Source: Beijerinckiaceae bacterium
Lineage (GTDB): Bacteria; Pseudomonadota; Alphaproteobacteria; Rhizobiales; Beijerinckiaceae
NCBI GenBank assembly: GCA_027531565.1
Contig: JAPZSB010000006.1
Span: 5,001-69,000, forward strand
DNA: 64,000 nt
Direction of reading: 5' to 3'
Part shown: piece by piece, positions 9,671-19,249 of the stretch
How the letters are laid out: the number at the start of each line of letters is the position of its first letter
Numbering within the stretch: position 1 is the first letter of the stretch
Position numbers and translations under genes: made by a program
The notes under the pieces: model-generated
The model's input: only the letters and a program-made list of their open reading frames with translations
Database searches by the model: none
What the model was told of the DNA's origin: nothing

Positions 9671-9958
9671 GTGATCGTCGAATTCACCGCGCCGCTGAAG
9701 GTCTGGTCGGGCCCGGCGGCGTGGTTCTTCCTGCCCTTGCCTCAGGCCGAAGCCGGAATGATCCGGCTCGCCGTGCCCCGGCGCGGCTTCGGATCCGTCC
9801 GGGTCAAGGCCCGGATCGGCGGGTCCAGCTGGGCCACCTCGATCTTTCCCGACACCAGGGCCGGCACCTATCTGCTGCCGGTCAAGGCCGCCATCCGCAA
9901 GGCGGAAGGCCTGTCTGACGGCGATCCGGTGACCGTGGAACTCCTCATCGACGCCTGA
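9671..9958 (+). CDS. DUF1905 domain protein
   Basis: 95-residue protein that fits the DUF1905 fold: WFFLPLP near residue 20, GFGSVRVKARIGGSSWATSIFPDTRAG in the middle and LPVKAAIRKAEGLSDGDPVTVEL at the end. The start is a GTG seven bases after the grxD stop, so it is probably co-transcribed with grxD. Function is unknown; larger homologues combine this domain with a YdeI-type region. Confidence 0.82.
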   Translation: MIVEFTAPLKVWSGPAAWFFLPLPQAEAGMIRLAVPRRGFGSVRVKARIGGSSWATSIFPDTRAGTYLLPVKAAIRKAEGLSDGDPVTVELLIDA

Positions 9959-9974
9959 ACCGGCGCAGGCCCGC

Positions 9975-10646
9975 TCAGCGCGGCCGGATACCGCGCGCGA
10001 AGCCGGTCACGGCACCGACCATGCGGCCATCGATGCCCGCGAAACCATGATGCCCGCGCGCCTGGCAGGGATCGCCCTCGTCGCGGCCGCCATCGAGCCA
10101 GACCACGCGCACCCGCGCCCCGCCCCATTGCTGGAACGGCGGGACCAGCCCCGGCAGGGTGACGCGGCAGGAATCCTGCCGGTGATGGACGACCAGCGTC
10201 GGCGGCAGGGCCTCGGCCGATCCGACATTCGACTGGAAATGATCGAGCATCCCCGAGGTGATGACGAGCGCATCCGCCTCAAGCGCGCGATGCATCCGCG
10301 TGGCGGCGCGGCTGGTACCGACCACGACGACCGGCCGGGCGATTTTCCGCATCGCCGCGATGGCGCTGGACGGGCTGCCCGAGGAGGAAAGCGAGAGCGT
10401 CGCGAAGCCGGCCGCGGCGAAACTCCGGCGGTTGCGAATAAGCGAATTGCCCATCAGGCTGGTGATCTCGCCGCTGGCCGTAATGCCGAGATCGCCATTG
10501 CCGCCGCCCATCAGGATGATGGAGCCGCGCGGCTTGCCGGCGGGCCGGTCCAGCACGGCATCGGTTCCGAGTTCGGGCAGGATCTCGCCCGCCTGCACGG
10601 GCAGGCCCGCAAGAAGGAGGGCCATCAGCGGAAAAAGGAAGCGCAT
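9975..10646 (-). CDS. Secreted alpha/beta-hydrolase-like protein of unknown function
   Basis: About 223 residues with a signal peptide (MRFLFPLMALLLAGLPVQAG). The body looks like an alpha/beta hydrolase-type fold: strand RGSIILMGGGNGDLG, then VVVVGTSRAATRMH in the position of a nucleophile elbow (GTSRA), TLVVHHRQDSC near an acid position and GHHGFAGID with a late His. GAGGGAACC precedes ATG 10646. I recognise the general fold but not a named family, so no substrate is proposed. Confidence 0.65.
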   Translation of the reverse strand: MRFLFPLMALLLAGLPVQAGEILPELGTDAVLDRPAGKPRGSIILMGGGNGDLGITASGEITSLMGNSLIRNRRSFAAAGFATLSLSSSGSPSSAIAAMRKIARPVVVVGTSRAATRMHRALEADALVITSGMLDHFQSNVGSAEALPPTLVVHHRQDSCRVTLPGLVPPFQQWGGARVRVVWLDGGRDEGDPCQARGHHGFAGIDGRMVGAVTGFARGIRPR

Positions 10647-10743
10647 GGTTCCCTCCGGTGCAGGAAAAAGAGTGACGCCGAGGCTAAACCTGCCGGGCGG
10701 GGAAGGCAAATCGCACGCTTGCGCTCCCTCACCGCCCGTCTTG

Positions 10744-10796
10744 CCCCTCACCCGCCGTCGCTGCGCGCCGTCGATCTCTCCCCCGCGGGGAGAGGC
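10744..10796. repeat. 53-bp intergenic palindromic repeat, copy 2
   Basis: Matches 1751-1803 except for three positions; the terminal hairpin is CTCTCCCCCGCGGGGAGAG. It lies in the 282-base gap between two minus-strand genes. Confidence 0.75.
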
Positions 10797-10807
10797 GGGG
10801 GCCTGCC

Positions 10808-10894
10808 GTCATGCCCGCCCTCGGGGCGGGCATCCACGACTTCACTGGAACGGCAGAACAGTCGTGGATGGCCGGGCCAAGCCCGGCCATGACG
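10808..10894. repeat. Pair of REP-like hairpins in opposite orientation
   Basis: The unit at 10861-10894 is the same family as 8843-8876. At 10808-10840 lies an inverted unit with the same ends (GTCATG...CATCCACGAC) but a different stem (CCCGCCC/GGGCGGG). Head-to-head pairing of such units is typical of BIME-like clusters. Confidence 0.7.
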
Positions 10895-10928
10895 TCCGGA
10901 ACAGCGAAAGGAAGTCCCCGGTTGCCCC

Positions 10929-11606
10929 CTATCGCCCGAGCGCGGCGCGGATGAAGGCCAGCGCATCCGGGCTTGCCCATTCCGCCGGGCCGGCCAGCCA
11001 GGCCAGTTCGCAGCCCTGCGCGTCGATCAGCAGCGTGGTCGGCATGCCGAAAGCGCGGCCGGCCGCCTTGAGGTCCTGGAAGATCTTCGCGGAGGCATCC
11101 GAGAAATAGGCCAGTTTCTGCACCTTGATCTCGTCCAGGAACTGCTTCGGCTTGTCGAAATTCCGTGTGTCGATATTGACGGCGACAACCTCGAAATCGG
11201 CGCCGCCCAGTTCGGCCTGGAGGCGGTCCAGAGCCGGCATCTCGTGCCGGCAGGGTGCGCACCATGTCGCCCAGAGGTTGAGCAGCACAGCCCGGCCCTT
11301 GAAATCGGCGAGCGTCACCGGCTCGCCGGCCGCGTTGCGGAAGGAAACCGGCGTGGCGGGCACCGGCTGCCCGGCCACCTGCAGGGCCGCGATCTCGCCT
11401 TTGACCAGCGGCTTCAGGCGCTGCGCGACAGGCTGCGCCGCCCGGCATTGTGCCGATTCTCCGCCGGCTTTCCCTTGCAGGAGGTTGCCGATCCCGCCAA
11501 AGGCATATAGCGAAGCGCCGAAAAGGAACGCGAGCACGATCAGCGGCGCGAGGGGCAAGCCTCTCCGGGCCGGTGCGGGTTTCGGGTTCTCCGGTGGTTC
11601 ACTCAA
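10929..11606 (-). CDS. TlpA-like membrane-anchored thioredoxin
   Basis: Periplasmic thiol-disulfide reductase with an N-terminal anchor ([20 protein letters not shown]) and a TlpA/ResA-type thioredoxin domain. The active site is [13 protein letters not shown], followed by [10 protein letters not shown] and the cis-Pro in [10 protein letters not shown] chose TTG 11606, which has AAGGGAA upstream; an earlier TTG at 11645 would overlap the divergent argH start. Members reduce apocytochrome c or copper-site cysteines; the target here is unknown. Confidence 0.85.
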   Translation of the reverse strand: MSEPPENPKPAPARRGLPLAPLIVLAFLFGASLYAFGGIGNLLQGKAGGESAQCRAAQPVAQRLKPLVKGEIAALQVAGQPVPATPVSFRNAAGEPVTLADFKGRAVLLNLWATWCAPCRHEMPALDRLQAELGGADFEVVAVNIDTRNFDKPKQFLDEIKVQKLAYFSDASAKIFQDLKAAGRAFGMPTTLLIDAQGCELAWLAGPAEWASPDALAFIRAALGR

Positions 11607-11638
11607 CGGTCTGTTCCCTTTTTCATCGAGGTAGTCAC

Positions 11639-13069
11639 GTGGCAAACGAAATGTGGGGCGGCCGCTTCGCCGAAGGCCCGGCGGCCATCATGCAGGAAAT
11701 CAACGCATCGATCGGCTTCGACAAGCGCCTCGCAACGCAGGATATCCGCGGTTCGATGGCCCATGCCGCCATGCTGGCTGCCCAGGGCATCATCGATCCG
11801 CAATCGGCCGAAGCGATCATCCAGGGGCTCGGCCAGGTCAAGCAGGAAATCGATACCGGCGCGTTCACATTCAAGACATCGCTGGAGGACATCCATATGA
11901 ATGTGGAGGCCCGCCTCGCCGAGATCATCGGCGCCCCGGCCGGCCGCCTCCACACCGCGCGCTCGCGCAATGACCAGGTCGCGACCGATTTCCGCCTCTG
12001 GGTGCGCGACACGATCGACGCCATCGATGCTGCCCTCGTCGACCTCCAGCAGGCACTCTGCGAGAAGGCGCTGGCCCATTCGGGAACGGTGATGCCGGGC
12101 TTCACCCATCTGCAGAGCGCGCAGCCGGTGACCTTCGGCCATCACCTCATGGCCTATGTGGAGATGCTCGGGCGCGATCGCGGCCGCTTCCGCGATGCGC
12201 GGGCCCGGCTCAACGAATGCCCGCTCGGCGCGGCGGCCCTGGCCGGCACCTCCTTCCCGATCGACCGGACACGCACGGCCCTCTGGCTCGGCTTCGACCG
12301 CCCGACCGCGAATTCACTCGATTCGGTCTCGGACCGCGATTTCGTGCTGGAAACGCTCGCCGCAGCCTCGATCCTCGCCATGCATCTCTCGCGCTTCGCC
12401 GAGGAGATCGTGATCTGGACGACGCCGCAATTCGCCTTCATCACCCTGTCCGACAAATTCACCACCGGCTCCTCGATCATGCCGCAGAAGCGCAACCCCG
12501 ACGCGGCCGAACTGGTCCGCGCCAAGACGGGGCGGATCTTCGGCGCGATGGTCGGCATGCTCACGGTGATGAAGGGCCTCGCCCTCGCCTATGCGAAGGA
12601 CATGCAGGAGGACAAGGAGCCGACCTTCGACGCGCTCGATGCCCTTGCGCTCGCCTTGGCCGCGACCGCCGGCATGGTGCGTGACATGGAGCCCGATGCG
12701 AAGCGCCTCAGGAAGGCGGCCGGTTCGGGCTATGCCACCGCCACCGACCTCGCAGACTGGCTGGTCCGGACGCTGAAGATGCCGTTCCGCGAGGCCCATC
12801 ACGTGACGGGGCGGATCGTCGGTCTCGCCTCCGAACGGGGGGTCGATCTCGAAAAGCTGACCCTGGAAGAGATGCAGGGCGTCGAGCCGCGCATCACGGC
12901 GGAGATCTTCGATGTCCTCGGGGTGCTGAACTCCGTCAGGAGCCGCACGAGTTATGGCGGCACGGCACCGGCGAATGTCCGCAGCCAGGCCAAGCGCTGG
13001 CTGGCGCGGCTTGCCAAGGAGAACCCGGCCAGGGAAAATCCGGCCGGTCAGGCGCGGCCCCTCGCCTGA
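11639..13069 (+). CDS. argH: Argininosuccinate lyase
   Basis: Last enzyme of arginine synthesis, splitting argininosuccinate into arginine and fumarate. The 476-residue protein begins [14 protein letters not shown], has the [17 protein letters not shown] substrate loop, [17 protein letters not shown] and the fumarase/ASL signature [12 protein letters not shown]. Start is GTG 11639 with GAGG 8 bases upstream. lptM and lysA follow, an order common in alpha- and gammaproteobacteria. Confidence 0.96.
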   Translation: MANEMWGGRFAEGPAAIMQEINASIGFDKRLATQDIRGSMAHAAMLAAQGIIDPQSAEAIIQGLGQVKQEIDTGAFTFKTSLEDIHMNVEARLAEIIGAPAGRLHTARSRNDQVATDFRLWVRDTIDAIDAALVDLQQALCEKALAHSGTVMPGFTHLQSAQPVTFGHHLMAYVEMLGRDRGRFRDARARLNECPLGAAALAGTSFPIDRTRTALWLGFDRPTANSLDSVSDRDFVLETLAAASILAMHLSRFAEEIVIWTTPQFAFITLSDKFTTGSSIMPQKRNPDAAELVRAKTGRIFGAMVGMLTVMKGLALAYAKDMQEDKEPTFDALDALALALAATAGMVRDMEPDAKRLRKAAGSGYATATDLADWLVRTLKMPFREAHHVTGRIVGLASERGVDLEKLTLEEMQGVEPRITAEIFDVLGVLNSVRSRTSYGGTAPANVRSQAKRWLARLAKENPARENPAGQARPLA

Positions 13070-13125
13070 GGCGGGGCTTCGTGCTAACGCTTCGCCCCTT
13101 GGACATCCCTGCTCCGGAAACCAGC

Positions 13126-13368
13126 ATGTCTCGACCTGTTCGCCTTGCCCTCGTCATGATCCTGCTCGCCGGCGGCCTCGCGGCCTGCGGCAAGCGCGGT
13201 CCTCTGGAGCCGCCCCCCGGCAGCGAGGCGGCCCGCCCGAAGCAGGAGCAGGCCGGCGCAACCACCCCCGGCGACCGCCCGGCCGGCGAAACGCGGATCG
13301 GCGGCAACAAACGGGTGCCGATCACCCCGCCGAAACGGGAATTGCTGATCGACCGCCTGCTCGACTGA
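13126..13368 (+). CDS. lptM: LptM-type small lipoprotein
   Basis: 80-residue outer-membrane lipoprotein. The signal peptide ends in the lipobox LAAC, followed directly by GKRGPLEPPPGS, which matches the KxGPLxxP motif of LptM (formerly YifL), the factor that assists disulfide maturation of LptD. The rest is Pro/Ala-rich and probably disordered. Placement between argH and lysA is the usual one for this family. The start is the Met just before the signal peptide. Confidence 0.85.
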   Translation: MSRPVRLALVMILLAGGLAACGKRGPLEPPPGSEAARPKQEQAGATTPGDRPAGETRIGGNKRVPITPPKRELLIDRLLD

Positions 13369-13414
13369 TCCGCCTGTTTCCTGCCCGCATTTTTCCAGCC
13401 CATACGAGGCTCCG

Positions 13415-14689
13415 ATGCACCATTTCGACTATCGCGACGGCATCCTCCATGCCGAGGACGTGCCGCTTCCCGTGCTGGCGGCCGAACTGGGCACGCCCAC
13501 CTATGTCTATTCCAGCGCGACGCTGGAACGGCACTACACCGTCTTCCGGGATTCCCTCGGGCTGAAGGATCCGCACATTTTCTATGCCGTGAAGGCGAAC
13601 GGCAATCTCGGCGTGCTGATGACGCTGGCCCGGCTCGGCGCCGGCGCCGATACCGTTTCCGAAGGCGAGATCCGCAAGGCGCTGGCGGCCGGCATCCCCG
13701 CCAGCCGGATCGTCTTTTCCGGCGTCGGCAAGACCGAGGCGGAACTCGCCTTCGCGGTCGAGGCCGGCATCTATCAGGTCAATGTCGAGAGCGAGGGCGA
13801 ACTTGACCTCCTCTCGAACGTGGCGGCCGCCCGCGGCAAGCGCCAGCCCATCGTGCTGCGCGTCAACCCGGAAGTCGGGGCCGGTGGCCATGCGAAGATC
13901 ACCACCGGCGGGGCGGCGAACAAGTTCGGCGTCTCGTTCTCGGAGGCCGAGCGGCTCTATGCCCGCGCGGCCAACATGCCGGGCATCTCGGTGCAGGGCC
14001 TCGCCGTCCATATCGGAAGCCAGATCCTGAAGCTCGACGCGCTCGAAGCCGCCTTCCGCAAGCTGCGCGGCATCATTGAAACCCTGCGCGCCCAGGGCCA
14101 TGGCGTGACGCGGCTCGATCTCGGCGGCGGTCTCGGCATTCCCTACCAGATGCAGGCGCCCTACGCGCACGGCCCCGAGCTGCTGCAGGATTACGGCGCC
14201 ATGGTCCGCGCCGTCACGCAAGGGCTCGATGTCGAGCTGGGCTTCGAGCCGGGCCGGCTGATCGCCGGCAATGCCGGCATCCTGCTGGCCCGCGTGCTCT
14301 ACGTGAACGAGCGCGCCGACAAGCGCTTCCTCGTGATCGACGCGGCGATGAACGATCTCGTCCGTCCCGCCATGTATGACGCCTATCACGAGATCTGGCC
14401 GGTGAAGGAACCGCAGCCCGGCGTCGCGCCGGTGGCCTATGACGTGGTCGGCCCGATCTGCGAATCAGGCGATACCTTCACCACCAATCGCCTGCTGCCC
14501 CCGATGGCGCCGGGCGACCTGCTGGTCTTCAAGACGGCCGGCGCCTATGGCGCGACCATGTCCTCGACCTACAACCAGCGCCTGCTGATTTCCGAAGTCC
14601 TTGTCCGGGGCGCGGACTACGCCGTCACGCGGCCGCGCCAGACCTACGAGCAGCTGCTGGGGCAGGACCGCGCGCCGGGCTGGTTCTGA
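13415..14689 (+). CDS. lysA: Diaminopimelate decarboxylase
   Basis: PLP enzyme that makes lysine from meso-diaminopimelate, 424 residues, alanine-racemase-type barrel. The PLP lysine is seen in FYAVKANGNLGVL, followed by HIGSQI, LDLGGGLGIPY (phosphate loop), EPGRLIAGNAG and the catalytic Cys loop GPICESGDTF. It ends the argH-lptM-lysA group. Confidence 0.96.
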   Translation: MHHFDYRDGILHAEDVPLPVLAAELGTPTYVYSSATLERHYTVFRDSLGLKDPHIFYAVKANGNLGVLMTLARLGAGADTVSEGEIRKALAAGIPASRIVFSGVGKTEAELAFAVEAGIYQVNVESEGELDLLSNVAAARGKRQPIVLRVNPEVGAGGHAKITTGGAANKFGVSFSEAERLYARAANMPGISVQGLAVHIGSQILKLDALEAAFRKLRGIIETLRAQGHGVTRLDLGGGLGIPYQMQAPYAHGPELLQDYGAMVRAVTQGLDVELGFEPGRLIAGNAGILLARVLYVNERADKRFLVIDAAMNDLVRPAMYDAYHEIWPVKEPQPGVAPVAYDVVGPICESGDTFTTNRLLPPMAPGDLLVFKTAGAYGATMSSTYNQRLLISEVLVRGADYAVTRPRQTYEQLLGQDRAPGWF

Positions 14690-14836
14690 GCCGGCTCGTC
14701 CAGCCTGTTGATCACGCGATTGCGACAGCATGGCCGCCGGTTTGGCACTGGTCAGATCGCGCAGCCGTGCTAGCTTGGTGTGATCCGGGTATGGGGAACG
14801 GGGGCCCCTTTCCCGCCTGAGATGGATGGGAGCGCC

Positions 14837-17533
14837 ATGGCCGATCAGCCCCGCGACGCCGCGCCGGATACACCGCCGACACAAGCCGGCACATCGTCCC
14901 TGTCCAGCCCCGCTGCCCTGTCCAGCCCCGCCCTGCCGCTCCGCCTCTCCGCCTGGACCTGGCGCAGGACCGCCCTCGGCCTGACGCTGGAAGCCATCCT
15001 GCCGCGCCTGCTGGCGCCCGCTGCTGTCCTGGTCGCCTTCCTCGTGACGGCATGGCTGGGCCTGTTCGGCGAGATCGGTCCGCTCTGGCGGGCAGCCGTC
15101 ACCGGCCTGTTCGGCCTCGCCTTCCTCGTGTCGCTGAAGGGGCTGCTCGGCATCCGCCTGCCGGATGAAGCGGCCATCCGCCGCCGGCTCGACGGCTCGC
15201 GCCCCGACCTGCACCGCCCGCTCGCCACCTTGGGCGACCGGCTCGCCGCGAAGGGGGACTCCTTCGCCGAGGCCCTCTGGCAGGTGCATCAGCGCCGGGC
15301 CGAGGCCGCCAGTCTTGCCCTTGCCGCCGTGCCTGCCGATGCGCGCATCCGCCGGCGCGACCCGGTCGCCCTGCGCGCCTTTGCCGTGCTGGCGCTGGTG
15401 GCCGCGGCCTTCGTCGCCGGCGAGGACCGTCAGGCCCGCCTCGTGCAGGCCTTCGACTGGACGACGCCGGTCATCCCGCCCGTGCCGCCCCGGCTCGATG
15501 CCTGGATCGATCCGCCCGCCTATACCGGCCGGCCGCCCATCTTCCTCTCGGCCACGGCCGACGAGGTGATCCGCGCGCCGCTGGGTTCGACGATCACCGT
15601 CCGCTCGACCGCGCCCCGCGTCGAGGGCCGCGAGAGCCTGCCGCCCGCCATCACGGTCACGCATGGCCCGGGCCTCGAGGCGCCGAAGGTCGAAGCGCCG
15701 GCAGAAGGCACGCCCGCCACGCCGCCGCGCCCGAATCCCGGCATCGTCGTCGAGAAGCGCGTCCTCAAGGCCGATTCGGATCTCCGCGTCCTCCGGCAGG
15801 GCCAGGAAATTGCCCGCTACCAGCTCGCTGTCATTCCGGACCTGCCGCCCGGTGTGGCACTGAAGGAAGTCCGTGCCGAATCGGCCAATGTCGAGCGGCA
15901 GAGCCCCGGTGGCATCCGCCTCGCCTACGAGCTGACCGACGATTACGGGATCGCCAAGGCCGAACTGGTGATCGAGCGCGCCAGCGCCCCGTTCAGCCGC
16001 CATCCGCGCACGCTCTTCCCGGCCCCCGCCACCTCGCTGCCGCTGCGCCTCGGCGCGGGCGAAGCCGCCCTGCCCACCGAGGACCATCCCTGGGCCGGCG
16101 AGGAAGTGCGCGTCCGGATCAAGGTCGAGGATGATGTCGGCCAGAGCGCCTTCAGCGAGTGGAAGACGGTGATGCTGCCGCAGCGCCCCTTCAGCCAGCC
16201 GCTGCCGCGCGCCCTCGTGGAGCAGCGCCGCCTGCTGAATTTCTCGCCGATGGATCTCGCGCCGATCCGCCTCGCTTTCGATGCGCTGCTGTTCGAACCG
16301 GAGAAATTCACGCCGCGCGTGGGGGATTTCATTGCGCTGGACATGATCCGCACCGGCCTGCGCACCGCGCGCAACGAGGACCGGCTGCGCGGCATCGCCG
16401 ACCAGATCTACGATTTCGCGCTCTATCTCGAAAACGGCGACATGACCGATGCCGAGCGTCGCCTGCGCGAGGCCGAGGCCCGCCTGCGCGATGCGCTGGA
16501 GCGCGGCGCCTCGCCGGAGGAGATCAAGCGCCTGGCCGAGGAGTTGCGCCGCGCGATGGACCAGTTCCTGCGTGAATTCGCCGAGCGTTCCCTGCGCGAC
16601 CAGGATCAGAACGCGCGGGACCAGAGCCCGGTTTCGCCCGAGCGCCTGCTGACCCAGCGTGACCTTCAGGACATGCTCCGCAAGATCGAGGAAATGGCGC
16701 GGTCCGGCAATACGGCGGAAGCCCAGCGCCTGCTCAACGAACTGCGCCAGATGATGGAGAATCTCCGATCGGCCCGGCGGCAGGATGTCGATCCGCGCAT
16801 GCGGGAGCTGGGCCAGCAGCTCGAGGAGCTTGACCGTCTCCAGCGCGAGCAGCGCGACCTGCGCGACCGCACCTTCCGCGAAGGCCAGCAGCAGCGGGGC
16901 CAGCGCCAGCAGGGGCAGCAGGGCCAGCGGCAACAGGGTCAGCAGGGCCAGCAGCAGCGTGGCCAGCGCCAGCCCGGCCAGCAGGGACAGGACGGCGGCA
17001 GCCTCGAGGAGCAGCAGCAGGCCCTGCGGGACCGTTTGCGCCAGCTGCGCGAACGGCTCCAGCAGCGCGGCATGCAGGAAGGCGAGGGCTTCGGCGAGGC
17101 CGAGGAAGGCATGGGCGATGCACAGGGCCAGCTGGGCCAGGGCAATCCCGGCGATGCCACGGAAGGCCAGCAGCGCGCGCTGGATGGCCTCGGCCGCGCG
17201 GCGCAGGGCATGGCGCAGGAACTCCAGCGCCAGCTGGGCCAGGGCAACGAGCCCGGCGAGGGCGAGGGTGAAGGCCCCGGCCTCGGCCAGCCCGGCCCCG
17301 GCCAGCGCGGCCGCGCCGACAACCGGATGGACCCGCTCGGCCGGCCGCAGGCGAACCAGCGCCGCGATTTCGAGGACAACACGACCAACCCCGATATCGG
17401 CCGGAACGACCTGCAGGGCTCGATCAGCGAGCGCGCCGAACGCGTGCTGCGCGAGTTGCGCCGCCGGCTGGGCGAATTCGAGCGGCCGCAGGGCGAGCTG
17501 GATTATCTCGATCGCCTGCTCCGCCAGCGCTGA
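14837..17533 (+). CDS. TIGR02302 family (DUF4175) membrane protein
   Basis: 898-residue envelope protein of a family I know only from alphaproteobacteria; function not established. Hydrophobic segments lie near residues 54-75, 82-105 and 178-196, then a long periplasmic-type region. The C-terminal third has coiled-coil helices (DAERRLREAEARLRDALERG; EEMARSGNTAEAQRLLNELRQM) and a low-complexity Q/G/R tract (about 16880-17330) built from GQQ and GQR repeats. It ends NDLQGSISERAERVLRELRRRLGEFERP, a conserved-looking close. GGGAG precedes the chosen ATG. Confidence 0.85.
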   Translation: MADQPRDAAPDTPPTQAGTSSLSSPAALSSPALPLRLSAWTWRRTALGLTLEAILPRLLAPAAVLVAFLVTAWLGLFGEIGPLWRAAVTGLFGLAFLVSLKGLLGIRLPDEAAIRRRLDGSRPDLHRPLATLGDRLAAKGDSFAEALWQVHQRRAEAASLALAAVPADARIRRRDPVALRAFAVLALVAAAFVAGEDRQARLVQAFDWTTPVIPPVPPRLDAWIDPPAYTGRPPIFLSATADEVIRAPLGSTITVRSTAPRVEGRESLPPAITVTHGPGLEAPKVEAPAEGTPATPPRPNPGIVVEKRVLKADSDLRVLRQGQEIARYQLAVIPDLPPGVALKEVRAESANVERQSPGGIRLAYELTDDYGIAKAELVIERASAPFSRHPRTLFPAPATSLPLRLGAGEAALPTEDHPWAGEEVRVRIKVEDDVGQSAFSEWKTVMLPQRPFSQPLPRALVEQRRLLNFSPMDLAPIRLAFDALLFEPEKFTPRVGDFIALDMIRTGLRTARNEDRLRGIADQIYDFALYLENGDMTDAERRLREAEARLRDALERGASPEEIKRLAEELRRAMDQFLREFAERSLRDQDQNARDQSPVSPERLLTQRDLQDMLRKIEEMARSGNTAEAQRLLNELRQMMENLRSARRQDVDPRMRELGQQLEELDRLQREQRDLRDRTFREGQQQRGQRQQGQQGQRQQGQQGQQQRGQRQPGQQGQDGGSLEEQQQALRDRLRQLRERLQQRGMQEGEGFGEAEEGMGDAQGQLGQGNPGDATEGQQRALDGLGRAAQGMAQELQRQLGQGNEPGEGEGEGPGLGQPGPGQRGRADNRMDPLGRPQANQRRDFEDNTTNPDIGRNDLQGSISERAERVLRELRRRLGEFERPQGELDYLDRLLRQR

Positions 17534-17648
17534 CAGCGTCCAAAGGTAGCGGGTCCGGGCCCTTCCCGGCGCGGCTGCGCTCGCCTAGAGAGGGGCGTGC
17601 CCGGGCGCTGGATTGACCGGGCAGGCATGGGCGAAACGAGGGGGAAGC

Positions 17649-17831
17649 ATGATGAATGCCGTGGTCGGCGTGGCTGTCGGAGCCGTCACCCTGGTCCTGC
17701 TGCTGGGCCTCGTGAACATGATGCGCGGCGGCTCGCCCAACCGCTCGCAGCAATTGATGCGCTGGCGTGTCGGGCTGCAATTCCTCGCCATCGTCATCAT
17801 GATGGGCGTGATCTGGTACAAGAACGGCTGA
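17649..17831 (+). CDS. HIG1-domain twin-transmembrane protein
   Basis: 60-residue inner-membrane protein with two hydrophobic helices joined by the loop GGSPNRSQQLMRWRVGLQF, which matches the HIG1 pattern (basic residues plus LMRxRVxxQ). Eukaryotic members stabilise respiratory-chain supercomplexes; bacterial ones have been tied to cytochrome oxidase. GAGGGGGAAGC lies directly before ATG 17649. It sits upstream of the lipid A deacylase and adenosyltransferase genes with small gaps. Confidence 0.85.
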   Translation: MMNAVVGVAVGAVTLVLLLGLVNMMRGGSPNRSQQLMRWRVGLQFLAIVIMMGVIWYKNG

Positions 17832-17891
17832 ACGCGGCCGGACCTGCCGCTTCCTGCTTTTCCATTCGGTTAACCTTAACGATTTCTCGCC

Positions 17892-18473
17892 ATGGTCTCC
17901 GGCATGGAGACCCTGCGACGCCTGCTCGCGGCGGGCCTTTGCCTCATGGCAGGATCGGCCCTCGCCGCCGACCCCCCGGTTCTTGCCGGCCCCCGCCCGG
18001 CAGGAGGCTGGCTGGCCGAGGCGCGGCTCGGTGTGGCCGCGCATGATCCCTGGAGCCCGGAAGCCGGCTCGGCCACGCTCACCGGGCTGTTGCTGTTCCG
18101 GCGGCCCTTCCTGCCGGCCAGCGCTCCCGCTGCCCTCGTGCCCCTGCCGCATCTCGGCTTTTCCGCCAATCCCGTCGGCAAGACCAGCCATGCCCATGCC
18201 GGCCTGACCTGGCAGGTCGAGCTCACCGCCCGGCTCTTCGTCGAGGGCAGCCTCGGCGCCGCGTTCCATGATGGCCGGACCGGCCGCGCCGTCCCGGCAG
18301 GCCGTAATGCGCTGGGCTGCCGCGCCCTGTTCCGCGAGGCGGCAGCGATCGGCTACCGGCTCGAGGGCGGCTGGACCGTGACCGCCGGGCTCGAGCATCT
18401 CTCGAATGCCGGACGCTGCAACGCCAATCGCGGATTGACGAATGTCGGCGTGATGCTGGGCTACCGGTTCTGA
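17892..18473 (+). CDS. PagL-like lipid A 3-O-deacylase (acyloxyacyl hydrolase)
   Basis: Outer-membrane beta-barrel enzyme predicted to remove the 3-linked acyl chain of lipid A. A signal peptide (LLAAGLCLMAGSALAAD) precedes alternating beta-strand sequence; the C-terminal catalytic region reads EHLSNAG...NRGLTNVGVMLGYRF with the HxSN pattern of PagL and a terminal aromatic residue as in outer-membrane barrels. Two Met starts (17892 and 17904) are both possible and no Shine-Dalgarno sequence decides between them. 194 residues fits the family. Confidence 0.8.
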   Translation: MVSGMETLRRLLAAGLCLMAGSALAADPPVLAGPRPAGGWLAEARLGVAAHDPWSPEAGSATLTGLLLFRRPFLPASAPAALVPLPHLGFSANPVGKTSHAHAGLTWQVELTARLFVEGSLGAAFHDGRTGRAVPAGRNALGCRALFREAAAIGYRLEGGWTVTAGLEHLSNAGRCNANRGLTNVGVMLGYRF

Positions 18474-18537
18474 GCGGTGCAGCGGGCAGGAAGCCCACGC
18501 CCCTTGAATTTCCGGCGCCCCCGGCCATAGTGCCGGC

Positions 18538-19134
18538 ATGGTCAAGCTCAATCGAATCTACACCCGCACCGGCGATGCCGGCACGACCGGCCTCGGCGAT
18601 GGCGCCCGCGTGCCGAAATTCGACCTGCGCGTCGAAGCCTATGGCACGGTCGACGAAACCAACGCCGCCCTCGGCCTGGCCCGGCTGCACAGCGCCGCCG
18701 ATCCCGAGATCGACGCGATCCTCGCGCGGATCCAGAACGACCTGTTCGATCTCGGTGCCGATCTCTGCACGCCCGATCGCGGCAAGCCCCTCGGCTGGGA
18801 ACCGTTGCGCATTGTCGATAGACAGGTCGAGCGGCTCGAAGCCGAGATCGACCGGATGAATGCCCGCCTCCAGCCGCTGAAATCCTTCACCCTGCCCGGC
18901 GGCAGCGCCCTCGCGGCCTATCTCCATCTCGCCCGGACCGTGGCCCGGCGGGCGGAGCGGCAGATGTGCCGCCTTGCGGATCTGGCGGATGAACCCGTCA
19001 GCCCGGCCGCGCTGAAATACATCAACCGCCTCTCCGACCTGCTCTTCGTCCTCTCCCGCAACGCCAACGGTGACGGCGCGGGCGATGTCCTCTGGGTGCC
19101 CGGCCTGACGCGCGAGCAGCCCGCGGCGGAGTGA
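18538..19134 (+). CDS. Cob(I)yrinic acid a,c-diamide adenosyltransferase, PduO type
   Basis: Transfers the adenosyl group of ATP to cob(I)alamin. The ATP-binding N-terminus is KLNRIYTRTGDAGTTGLGDGARVPK, and the helical domain holds VEAYGTVDETNAALG, LFDLGADL, the corrinoid-pocket stretch PGGSALAAYLHLARTVARRAER and NRLSDLLFVLSR. 198 residues, typical. It lies upstream of etfBA-hbd, but a promoter-like segment and a palindrome separate them. Confidence 0.94.
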   Translation: MVKLNRIYTRTGDAGTTGLGDGARVPKFDLRVEAYGTVDETNAALGLARLHSAADPEIDAILARIQNDLFDLGADLCTPDRGKPLGWEPLRIVDRQVERLEAEIDRMNARLQPLKSFTLPGGSALAAYLHLARTVARRAERQMCRLADLADEPVSPAALKYINRLSDLLFVLSRNANGDGAGDVLWVPGLTREQPAAE

Positions 19135-19165
19135 ACGGCGGAAATCATGCGGAACGGTCGTCTAC

Positions 19166-19196
19166 TTGACAGAAACGGCAGCGTCGTTGACCTATT
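19166..19196 (+). promoter_or_regulatory. Candidate promoter upstream of etfB
   Basis: TTGACA at 19166-19171, then a spacer of about 17-19 bases to CCTATT at 19191-19196. The -35 is perfect, the -10 weak. It lies about 140 bases before the etfB start. Confidence 0.4.
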
Positions 19197-19249
19197 TCCC
19201 GCTCCGGCGATACCCCGGCGAAACGGAACGGAGCCTCTTTCCTTCGCCG

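Noticed and set aside
14465-16933. 822-residue open frame on the minus strand
   Set aside because: It is the complement of lysA and the TIGR02302 gene, with biased composition and no motifs.
16880-17330. Repetitive tract that could look like a CRISPR or tandem array
   Set aside because: It is in frame within the TIGR02302 gene and encodes GQQ/GQR repeats; repeats are irregular and there are no spacers. No CRISPR array was seen anywhere in the window.
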